Positions 1-5,889 of a stretch of DNA of 64,000 bases are shown here, in pieces. The position numbers were made by a program, and so were the translations under genes. How positions within the stretch are numbered: the first letter of the stretch is position 1; each line of letters starts with the position of its first letter. The stretch spans positions 62,001 to 126,000 of the forward strand of contig NZ_BOMG01000044.1 in assembly GCF_016862075.1 (NCBI RefSeq), in the 5' to 3' direction. A model generated the notes under the pieces. The model made no database searches and was not told the origin of the DNA. It worked only from the letters and a program-made list of their open reading frames with translations. The DNA is from Actinoplanes couchii (GTDB taxonomy: Bacteria; Actinomycetota; Actinomycetes; Mycobacteriales; Micromonosporaceae).

Positions 1-489
1 GGACACCGGGACGCCGGTGTCGGTGACGCCAGTGACGAAGGTGTGGTCGGCGTACAGCGTGCCGGTCGAGTAGTACTTGGCGCCCTCGACCACGTACTCG
101 TCACCGTCCGGCGTGAACGTCGTCGACTTGCCGTAGTCGCCGGCGTGTTTGGCGCCCAGTTCGTTGTTGCCGTTGCCGAACAGCTCACCGGCGGCCACCC
201 GGGCGATCCAGCGCTGCCGTCGCGGCGAGTCGGGCCAGGTCAGGATGTCCTCGACCGTGCCGAAGTGGGCGCGCAGCAGGTGGCCGATGTTGGAGTCGGC
301 GTGGCTCAGGCGTACCACCAGGTCGAAGAGATCCCGCACACTCGCACCGGCACCACCCTCGGCGACCGGCAGCCGGTGGGCGCCCAGCCGGGCCTGTTTG
401 ATCCAGGCGATCTGCTCGAACGGGGCGATGCCCTCGGCCTCGCGGTGGGCGGCGCCCTCGGCGATCCGGGCGATCAGGGCGGCGGTCAC
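1..489 (-). CDS. Acyl-CoA dehydrogenase-fold flavoprotein (SfnB/DszC-like), 3' end outside window
   Basis: The first 163 codons are visible; the rest lies left of the window. The GTG start overlaps the TGA of the upstream hydrolase gene as GTGA. The N-terminal half is clearly related to the protein at 1393-2577: both carry the ADSN motif followed by an LRAHF-type segment, and later a KxYSTGTLYAD signature. That pattern fits the flavin-dependent monooxygenase branch of the acyl-CoA dehydrogenase fold (SfnB, DszC, dibenzothiophene monooxygenase types), which uses reduced FMN and oxygen rather than oxidising acyl-CoA. The substrate cannot be told from sequence. It is probably co-transcribed with the hydrolase and the second flavoprotein. 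Confidence 0.85.
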   Translation of the reverse strand, partial: MTAALIARIAEGAAHREAEGIAPFEQIAWIKQARLGAHRLPVAEGGAGASVRDLFDLVVRLSHADSNIGHLLRAHFGTVEDILTWPDSPRRQRWIARVAAGELFGNGNNELGAKHAGDYGKSTTFTPDGDEYVVEGAKYYSTGTLYADHTFVTGVTDTGVPVS

Positions 490-1379
490 TTCCCGGCCCG
501 CTCGATCAGCTCCAGCACGGCGTCGGCCAGCTTCTGCGGCTCCTCCTCCTGCACGAAGTGCACCGCGGCACCACCGGCGTGCACCTCGATGTTCGCCACG
601 TTCGCCCGGATCCAGGCCTCGATCGTGGGCGTGAGCAGGAAGCCGGGCTCGTAGGTGAGCAGCGTCTTCGGGACGTCCGCCGACGTCTTCAGCCACTGTT
701 CGCTCCGGGCCAGGAACTCCACGCTGGAGGCGGGGACACCGTCGATCGGCAGGTTGCGCGGGAACCGGATCAGGTGCGCGCGGGACTCCGGCGTCGGGAA
801 CGGCGCCTGGTAGACGGCCAGATCCTCGTCCGCGAGCGGCTGCAGGAACGCGCCGGGAAAGACCTGGGTCAGGAAACCGTTCTCCTCCACCACGAACTTC
901 TCACCAGCGCCTGGCGTACGGATGAGCTGCTGCGCGCCGACGAAGGCCGCCGGCAGTGCCGCGGACTCGATGTCGCGGATGACCGGCTCGGCCAGCAGCA
1001 CCGCGCGGACCCGATCGGGGTGGCGGGCGGCCCAGGAGACACCGAAGGCCGCGCCGTAGTCCTGCAGCACCAGGGTCACGTCGCGCAGGTCGAGGGCCTC
1101 GAACCAGGCGTCCAGGTAGCGCTCGTGGTCGGCCAGTTCGTAGGCGATGTCCGGGCGGCCGGAGTCGCCGAAACCGATCAGGTCGGGGGCCAGCAGGCGA
1201 CCCTTGCCGGTCAGCTTCGGGAAGACGTGCCGGTACAGGTACGAGCTGGTCGGGCTGCCGTGCAGGAACACGATCGGCGCGCCCGAGCCCTGCTCGACGT
1301 GGTGCAGGAACGAGTCGAGCACGGGGACCTCGACACTCTTCGCGTCCGGTCCGAACGCTGCTGCTTCAATGGCGGTCAC
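486..1379 (-). CDS. Haloalkane dehalogenase-like alpha/beta hydrolase
   Basis: A 297-residue cytosolic alpha/beta hydrolase. The HGSPTSSYLYR oxyanion segment lies near residue 40. The nucleophile motif is LQDYGA with Asp about 107, as in haloalkane dehalogenases rather than the Ser of esterases. A Glu follows in LLAEP near residue 130, and the catalytic His sits in VHFVQEEEP near the C-terminus. This Asp-Glu-His arrangement matches the HLD-II (DhaA-like) subfamily, which hydrolyses carbon-halogen bonds to alcohols. Natural substrates of many such enzymes are unknown. The gene lies 13 bp after one flavoprotein gene and overlaps the next by 4 bp, so the three are likely one transcript. Confidence 0.85.
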   Translation of the reverse strand: MTAIEAAAFGPDAKSVEVPVLDSFLHHVEQGSGAPIVFLHGSPTSSYLYRHVFPKLTGKGRLLAPDLIGFGDSGRPDIAYELADHERYLDAWFEALDLRDVTLVLQDYGAAFGVSWAARHPDRVRAVLLAEPVIRDIESAALPAAFVGAQQLIRTPGAGEKFVVEENGFLTQVFPGAFLQPLADEDLAVYQAPFPTPESRAHLIRFPRNLPIDGVPASSVEFLARSEQWLKTSADVPKTLLTYEPGFLLTPTIEAWIRANVANIEVHAGGAAVHFVQEEEPQKLADAVLELIERAGK

Positions 1380-1392
1380 TGGTGCTCCTGGC

Positions 1393-2577
1393 TCAGAAGT
1401 AGGTGTTGTCGGGCAGGTCGGAACCGTTGATCACGTGGTCGCCGATGACCCGCGCCTTGATCCGGGTGGAGTTGTGCGAGGCGAGCGTGCGGATGTTGCG
1501 CCAGTGCCGGTCCAGGTTCGCGCCCGCGCGGGTGGCGGACGCGCCGCCGACCTCGAACAGGGCGGTCGCGGCGTCCAGGGCCAGGCGCTCGACCGAGATC
1601 TTCGCCTCGGCCACCCGGCGGCCCGCCTCCTGTGCGGCGGTCCCGTCCAGCTCACCGGCGTGCAGCCGGGCGTCGACGTCGTCGAGCAGCGAGGCCGCGT
1701 CCAGGACGATCACCCGGGCCGCGTACGCCTTGCTCGCGATGTCACCGACCTGCTGCAACAGCACCGGGTCGTGGCGCGGCAGCTCGGTGGTGCCGTGGGT
1801 GATGCCCCGGCGGCGCCCGCGCAACAGGGTCTGCGCGTCGTTGCTAGCCGCCTCCAGGTTGCCCACCACCACGGCGGTGAGCCAGAGCTGCAGGAACGCG
1901 CCGATGGCCAGGCGGGGCGGCGGCTCGGAACCGGCGACGACCACCTCGTCCGTGGTGGCCGGCGTACCCGCGAAGTGAGTGGTGCCGCTGCCGCTGGCAC
2001 GCTGGCCGAAACCGTCCCAGTCGTCGACGACCGTGATGCCGGGGCGGTCCAGCGGGATCAGCGCGCTGGCCGGGACGCCCTGCTCGGTGACGCCCCACAC
2101 CCAGACGCGGTCGGCGTACAGCGTGCCGGTGGAGTAGAACTTGGTGCCGGTGATCGTCCAGCCGTCGCCGGTCCTGGTGAAAACGGTCGACAGGCCGGCA
2201 AAATCGCCCGCGGCCGCGCCGGTGGGCTCGGTGATCGCGTTACCGATCACACTGCCGTCGGTGATGGCTTGGAAGGCGCCGGACGGGGCGAACCGTAGCC
2301 CTTCGACGTAGGCGAAGTGCGCGCGCAGGGCCTGGGCCACGTTGGAGTCGGCCCGGGCGACGTCGATCAGCGCCTCGAAGACCCGGCGCAGGCTCGCGTC
2401 CGCCCCGCCGTGAGCACGCGGCACCCGTAGCGCCAGGAAGCCGGTGCCGCGCAGCCGGTCGACCACGTCGTGCGGACGCTCCGGCGCGGACTCACGCTCG
2501 GCGGAGCCGGCCTCCAGCTCGCTCAGCACGTCCTTCCACGGCTTCATTTGCATCATGAAAATGAACGCTACCAGCAT
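1393..2577 (-). CDS. Acyl-CoA dehydrogenase-fold flavoprotein (SfnB/DszC-like)
   Basis: About 384-394 residues, complete. It has an N-terminal helical domain with ADSN near residue 100, a central beta domain with TGTKFYSTGTLYAD, and a C-terminal helical bundle that keeps an ARAGANLDRHWRNIRTLASHN stretch typical of flavin-dependent monooxygenases of the acyl-CoA dehydrogenase fold. It is paralogous to the partial gene at the left edge. The start is uncertain. ATG at 2577 directly follows AGGAG, which is too close. ATG codons at 2556 or 2547 (MKPWKDV) are alternatives, but 2547 falls inside the inverted repeat. First gene of the three-gene unit, divergent from a MarR gene. Confidence 0.85.
   Translation of the reverse strand: MLVAFIFMMQMKPWKDVLSELEAGSAERESAPERPHDVVDRLRGTGFLALRVPRAHGGADASLRRVFEALIDVARADSNVAQALRAHFAYVEGLRFAPSGAFQAITDGSVIGNAITEPTGAAAGDFAGLSTVFTRTGDGWTITGTKFYSTGTLYADRVWVWGVTEQGVPASALIPLDRPGITVVDDWDGFGQRASGSGTTHFAGTPATTDEVVVAGSEPPPRLAIGAFLQLWLTAVVVGNLEAASNDAQTLLRGRRRGITHGTTELPRHDPVLLQQVGDIASKAYAARVIVLDAASLLDDVDARLHAGELDGTAAQEAGRRVAEAKISVERLALDAATALFEVGGASATRAGANLDRHWRNIRTLASHNSTRIKARVIGDHVINGSDLPDNTYF
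2543..2565. promoter_or_regulatory. Inverted repeat, candidate MarR operator
   Basis: TTCATTT and AAATGAA form a perfect 7-bp inverted repeat with a 9-bp spacer. It overlaps the 5' end of the flavoprotein gene, about 100 bp upstream of the divergent MarR start. MarR dimers bind palindromes of this size, so local repression of the catabolic unit is a reasonable inference. No experimental site is known to me. Confidence 0.45.
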
Positions 2578-2662
2578 CTCCTACAAAATCAATATGCTTA
2601 CTGGGTACGAATGGCGAAGGGCTCTGCGGCAGTGCCTGAGCAAGGTCGGGCACGATGGCAGC

Positions 2663-3157
2663 ATGGGAACGTCGGCCGACTCCGAGCTCGCCCGCATCCA
2701 GGAATCCATCGCCTGGCTCATCCGCCTCGGCGAATTCCACCGCTTCCACCGCGGCGAGGCAGGCGGCGGCCCGATGCTCGACCGCACCGCCTTCCTGCTG
2801 CTGTCCCGGCTGTCCGACGGCACCCCGCTCACCATGGGCGAGATCGCCGAACAGCTCGACATCACGCCGTCCACCGCCACCCGCCGTGTCGCCCCACTCG
2901 CCGACGCCGGCCTGGTCCGCCGGGACCGCCACCCCGACGAACACCGCACCGTGCACATCACCATCACCGAGGCCGGCCTGACCCGCGTCGAGGCGGTCCG
3001 CCAGGCCCGCGTCGAAACCTTGCGTCAAACGTTCCGGGACTGGTCCCCGCAGGACCTGAGCACCCTGGCGTCGACCATCGACCGCCTGACCAGAACCCTC
3101 GCCGTGGAACTGACCCACGACGACGACTTCGCCGAACGCCACCTACGCACAACCTGA
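2663..3157 (+). CDS. MarR-family transcriptional regulator
   Basis: A 164-residue winged-helix protein. The DNA-binding core has the order LTMGEIAEQLDITPSTATRRV (recognition helix), followed by the wing DRHPDEHRTVHITITEAG, the standard MarR layout. Long helices on both sides would form the dimer interface. ATG at 2663 is preferred because upstream in-frame codons run into the intergenic inverted repeat; there is no strong Shine-Dalgarno sequence. The gene is divergent from the flavoprotein/dehalogenase unit, which it probably controls in response to a small aromatic or halogenated ligand (inference). Confidence 0.9.
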   Translation: MGTSADSELARIQESIAWLIRLGEFHRFHRGEAGGGPMLDRTAFLLLSRLSDGTPLTMGEIAEQLDITPSTATRRVAPLADAGLVRRDRHPDEHRTVHITITEAGLTRVEAVRQARVETLRQTFRDWSPQDLSTLASTIDRLTRTLAVELTHDDDFAERHLRTT

Positions 3158-3183
3158 CGCCCGACGCCTGGCCCGCAGACCGC

Positions 3184-3453
3184 CTATCGGTCCCGGTAGT
3201 GGTAACGACAGGAGAGGATCTCCACCTCACCCGCCGAACCCTCCGTCTCCGCCATCCGGCGGCGCAACTCGCGCCCGTTGGCCCCACGAGACAGATACTC
3301 GGCCTCTTTCCAGGCGTCGTAGTCGCTCTTCGGCATGATCACCATGGGCTCGTGGCCGCTACGAGTGACAACAAGGTGCCCGGCATCGCTCTCGATGGCG
3401 TCGAAGACATTCGCGAGATTCGCCCGCAGATCAGAAGCGGTGATGACCTTCAC
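3184..3453 (-). CDS. YefM/Phd-family antitoxin apparently fused to a YoeB toxin C-terminus
   Basis: 89 residues with a GTG start. Residues 1-72 are a normal YefM/Phd antitoxin: MKVITASDLRANLANVFDAI, then VVTRSGHEPMVIM and SDYDAWKEAEYL. After RRRMAETEGSAG the protein ends EVEILSCRYHYRDR. Escherichia coli YoeB ends in LLIAACRYHY, so the last 14-16 residues look like a toxin tail, not an antitoxin tail. The simplest reading is an in-frame deletion that removed the antitoxin end and most of yoeB. No other toxin gene is adjacent. The start overlaps the stop of a WD40 scrap as GTGA. It may still be expressed, but a functional toxin-antitoxin pair is absent. Confidence 0.75.
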   Translation of the reverse strand: MKVITASDLRANLANVFDAIESDAGHLVVTRSGHEPMVIMPKSDYDAWKEAEYLSRGANGRELRRRMAETEGSAGEVEILSCRYHYRDR

Positions 3454-3545
3454 AAATCCCGGCCGGTGCGAACGTCCCAGAGGTGGACGGTGCCGTCGCT
3501 GGTGGCCAGGAGTGACCCGTCCCCCAGGGGTCTACCCGGCGCCGC
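3450..3545 (-). pseudogene. WD40-repeat gene remnant
   Basis: On the minus strand this stretch encodes GDGSLLATSDGTVHLWDVRTGRDL with a stop at 3450-3452. It contains the diagnostic GTVHLWD of a WD40 blade. Sequence before it shows no further blades and merges into the 75-bp repeat array, so only the last blade of a former beta-propeller gene survives. Confidence 0.6.
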
Positions 3546-3610
3546 CATCCCGAACGGACGGCCGGAACCTGAACCCACCCGACAACAGCGCAGAGTCGCC
3601 GGTGAGGCAC

Positions 3611-3823
3611 GGATCGATCCACCCGACCGCGAGTGGCAATGATGCGGGGCTTCCGGGGGATCGGCACCCGGAGTCGTCGAGGCAAGGATCGAACCACCCG
3701 ACCGTAGCGGTCGTGATGCGGAGCCTCTGAGGGCTCGCCACCCGGAAGTCGTCGAGGCGCGGATCATTCCACCCGACCGTGAGCGGTCGTATTGCGGGGC
3801 TTCCGGGGGATCGGCACCCGGAG
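3611..3823. repeat. Three tandem copies of a 75-bp repeat
   Basis: Units begin at 3611, 3686 and 3761, a period of exactly 75 bp; the third is cut at about 3823. Each begins GGATC(G/A)..CCACCCGACCG, continues with a GATGCGG or ATTGCGG core and ends with CACCCGGA. Units 1 and 3 share a 30-bp block without change. A diverged single copy (TGATGCGGGG...GAGGGCTCG...CCGGAG) lies at about 22212-22246, in the same place beside the second tRNA block. No coding potential is evident. Confidence 0.8.
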
Positions 3824-3837
3824 CAGAAAAGACGAGT

Positions 3838-3871
3838 GGCCGCGGCCCGCGCTTTCCGCGGACACACGGCC
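3838..3871 (-). terminator. Hairpin downstream of tRNA block 1
   Basis: GGCCGCGGCCCGCG and CGCGGACACACGGCC form an imperfect 14-15 bp stem with a five-base loop, 12 bp past the 3' end of tRNA-Val. It occupies the same place as the much better stem after the second tRNA block, so it is probably the terminator of this operon. It lacks a strong U tract. Confidence 0.5.
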
Positions 3872-3882
3872 CCTGTCACACG

Positions 3883-3954
3883 TGGGCGATACTGGGATCG
3901 AACCAGTGACCTCTTCCGTGTCAGGGAAGCGCGCTCCCGCTGCGCCAATCGCCC
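3883..3954 (-). tRNA. tRNA-Val (anticodon GAC)
   Basis: 72 nt with a full cloverleaf. The acceptor is GGGCGAT paired with ATCGCCC, discriminator A. The anticodon stem CTTCC/GGAAG encloses loop CTGACAC, and the T arm has GGTTCGATCC. CCA is not encoded. Last gene of the Gly-Cys-Val operon. Confidence 0.97.
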
Positions 3955-3980
3955 TTGCTCTTGCCCCTTACGAGGCAGCG

Positions 3981-4051
3981 AGGTGGAGACGGGATTTGAA
4001 CCCGTGTACACGGCTTTGCAGGCCGTTGCCTCGCCTCTCGGCCACTCCACC
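3981..4051 (-). tRNA. tRNA-Cys (anticodon GCA)
   Basis: 71 nt. The acceptor GGTGGAG pairs with CTCCACC, and the discriminator is U, as expected for tRNA-Cys. The anticodon stem ACGGC/GCCGT encloses CTGCAAA. The T arm has GGTTCAAATCC. CCA is not encoded. Confidence 0.97.
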
Positions 4052-4089
4052 GAGGCGGCCGATGCAAGGATCAGCAACAGCCTTCTCCG

Positions 4090-4161
4090 AGCGGAAGACG
4101 GGATTCGAACCCGCGACCCTCACCTTGGCAAGGTGATGCGCTACCACTGCGCCACTTCCGC
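4090..4161 (-). tRNA. tRNA-Gly (anticodon GCC)
   Basis: 72 nt. The acceptor GCGGAAG pairs with CTTCCGC, discriminator U. The anticodon stem CACCT/AGGTG encloses a loop with GCC. The T arm is GGGTTCGAATCCC. First gene of the operon, read leftwards. Confidence 0.97.
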
Positions 4162-4197
4162 ATTTCTCGCCGCCCGGTTTCCCTGGCGACGGATGAA

Positions 4198-4227
4198 ACA
4201 TTAGCCGAGCCTCCGAGCGGGTGCCAA
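4198..4227 (-). promoter_or_regulatory. Predicted promoter of tRNA block 1
   Basis: On the minus strand TTGGCA (4227-4222) and TAATGT (4203-4198) are 18 bp apart and end 36 bp before tRNA-Gly. The second tRNA block has TTGGCG-18 bp-TAAAGT at the equivalent place, which supports both predictions. Confidence 0.65.
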
Positions 4228-4268
4228 AGCACCCCCCGACTTCTCTGCTCCGCCGCAGGTCAGAGCAC

Positions 4269-4454
4269 TTACGACGACTCCATCAGGCGACGGATCTCGG
4301 CGAGCAGCTGGGCCTGGAACGCGGCGACACTGCCGTCGGCCACCCCCACCCGGTAGTCGGGTCCGGTCTCCGGGTCGGTCGACCGCACCAGACTGCGGAC
4401 CCCGGCCTCACCGTCGGCGTGGCCGGCCGCGTACGCGGCGAATGCCTCTTCCAT
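4269..4454 (-). CDS. Small uncharacterised protein (61 residues)
   Basis: ATG at 4454 is preceded by GAGGGAGGT with suitable spacing, so the start is well supported; longer in-frame extensions with a TTG start are unlikely. The protein begins MEEAFAAYAAGHADGEAG, has a polar middle (TDPETGPDYRVG) and ends in a helix, FQAQLLAEIRRLMESS. No membrane segment or known domain is visible. It is a single gene read leftwards, towards the tRNA operon. Confidence 0.7.
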   Translation of the reverse strand: MEEAFAAYAAGHADGEAGVRSLVRSTDPETGPDYRVGVADGSVAAFQAQLLAEIRRLMESS

Positions 4455-4776
4455 GGGTACCTCCCTCTCGAACACGCGACAATCTCGCACGCCGGAGCCC
4501 TGCCGCAGTACGGCCGCGCGTCGCAGGAAACCCACCCGAAAGGGCAAAACCCTAAGGTGCCGGGCACGTCAGCCGAAAGGTCAAAACCCCCAAATCTCGG
4601 ACACCCTTTCGCGTACGGGGTCACCTCCGGGATCCGACCCGGACCGCCTCGACCTGGGTGTCTGTGAAGGTGTTCAGCGGACAGTTCCGGTTGACAGAGG
4701 TTTCCTGATTCGGACACAGAGTTCGCACAAGGTGGCTCCGCACGATGGTCTTCGCCGACCTGCCTAGGAGCACTCG
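4455..4776. other. Intergenic region, possible promoter
   Basis: About 320 bp between two divergent genes with no gene seen. TTGACA at 4691-4696 could be a -35 element for the gene at 4777, but the -10 region 17 bp later (ACACAGAG) is poor. TAGGAG precedes the ATG at 4777. Confidence 0.3.
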
Positions 4777-5640
4777 ATGACGAAGAACGACCAGCTCACC
4801 ACCACCGCCGCCCTCACTCCCGCGCATGCCGGCGCGGAAGCGCCCACCGAGGCACGTGATCCATGGGCCGAGACCGCCGGCCCCGCCACCACGGCCACCG
4901 AGGTCATCACCTCGGGCGGGGGTGACGCCTTCCGCAACGAGGACTCCTTCCGGAAGGACTACGCCCTCCTCACGGACGACACCAGGCACGACATCAAGGA
5001 CGACAGGAGGGACGACACCCTTCTTCAGGAGAACGTCCTCCCCAAGAACGACACCGCGATCATCACGCCGATGCCAGCAAGCCCGTTCCCGGCCGCCGCG
5101 GTCACACCCGTGACCGCGCTTCCGGCTGACTCAGGGGCGGCTGGGTCGGGGGCCTCGACGGTTGCGGAGGTGCCGGCCGCTGGGCTGCCGGGGGTTGGGC
5201 CGCTTCCGGTGGGCGGTGGGGAGAGCGGGACCGCCGGTGGGTCGGCGGGTGGGCCTACCGCGGGGCCGCCGCCTCAGCAGTGGCAGGTTCCGCCGCCCGC
5301 CACCGGTAGACCGAAGATCGCCAAGAGTCCGAAGCTGGTTCTGGTCGCTGCCGTTCTGGTCACCGCGATCGCCAGTTCGGGGATCACCGCGGGGATCATG
5401 TCGGCGCTCGGCGGGTCCACTCCGGCGGTGGCCACCCAGGACGGCACCAGCCAGCAGGGTGGGCCGGGCGGCGGCTTCGGCGGCGGGCCCGGCGGTGGCG
5501 GAATGCCGGGTGGCGGCGGGATGCAGGGCGGCCCCGGCGGCGGAATGCAGCAGGATTCGTCCGGCACAGATCAAGGCACAGACCAGGGCACGGGCCAAGG
5601 CACCGACCAGGGAACCCAGCAGAGCACGACCGGCACCTGA
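4777..5640 (+). CDS. Membrane-anchored protein with low-complexity Gly/Gln-rich C-terminus
   Basis: 287 residues, not recognised as a named family. An N-terminal polar region of about 180 residues is rich in Thr, Ala, Asp and Pro and ends in a Gly/Pro-rich stretch (PPPQQWQVPPP). One hydrophobic segment follows at about 186-210 (KLVLVAAVLVTAIASSGITAGIM). The last 75 residues are low complexity: GGPGGGF-type glycine runs, then DQGT/GQGT repeats. The layout suggests a single-pass protein with a disordered outer tail. RBS TAGGAG is 7 bp before ATG. It could be a truncated HtrA-like leader region, but no protease or PDZ domain is present. Confidence 0.75.
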   Translation: MTKNDQLTTTAALTPAHAGAEAPTEARDPWAETAGPATTATEVITSGGGDAFRNEDSFRKDYALLTDDTRHDIKDDRRDDTLLQENVLPKNDTAIITPMPASPFPAAAVTPVTALPADSGAAGSGASTVAEVPAAGLPGVGPLPVGGGESGTAGGSAGGPTAGPPPQQWQVPPPATGRPKIAKSPKLVLVAAVLVTAIASSGITAGIMSALGGSTPAVATQDGTSQQGGPGGGFGGGPGGGGMPGGGGMQGGPGGGMQQDSSGTDQGTDQGTGQGTDQGTQQSTTGT

Positions 5641-5777
5641 CCAACGTCAGCGCGGCGGCACCGACTCAAAAAGCGGCCCCACCGCCCGAAACGCCCCGCG
5701 GACCGAAACGGCCCGCGGACCGAACGCGGCAGGGACGGTCGGCCGCGGGGCGAGTGACTGAAAACGGCAGGGACCGT

Positions 5778-5807
5778 GGCCGGAGCGTTCGCACGGACGC
5801 TCCGGCC
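5778..5807. terminator. Perfect 11-bp hairpin after the Gly/Gln-rich gene
   Basis: GGCCGGAGCGT and ACGCTCCGGCC pair perfectly around an 8-nt loop. It lies 140 bp after the stop and 82 bp before the GGDEF-EAL gene. No U tract follows, as is common in high-GC actinobacteria. A second small stem, GTTTGC/GCAAAC, lies just downstream. Confidence 0.55.
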
Positions 5808-5889
5808 GCGGTGTTTGCACTGGGGCAAACAAGACAGATCCGGCAGGGATTTCGATAAGGCACCACGGACCGGCGCCGATAAAGGGCCC

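Noticed and set aside
3611-3823. CRISPR array
   Set aside because: The 75-bp units are contiguous and diverged throughout, with no constant-repeat/variable-spacer alternation and no cas genes.
3883-4161. tRNA block as an integration site of a mobile element
   Set aside because: No integrase, excisionase or partial tRNA duplicate next to a foreign segment is present. The second block is a full operon with its own promoter and terminator.
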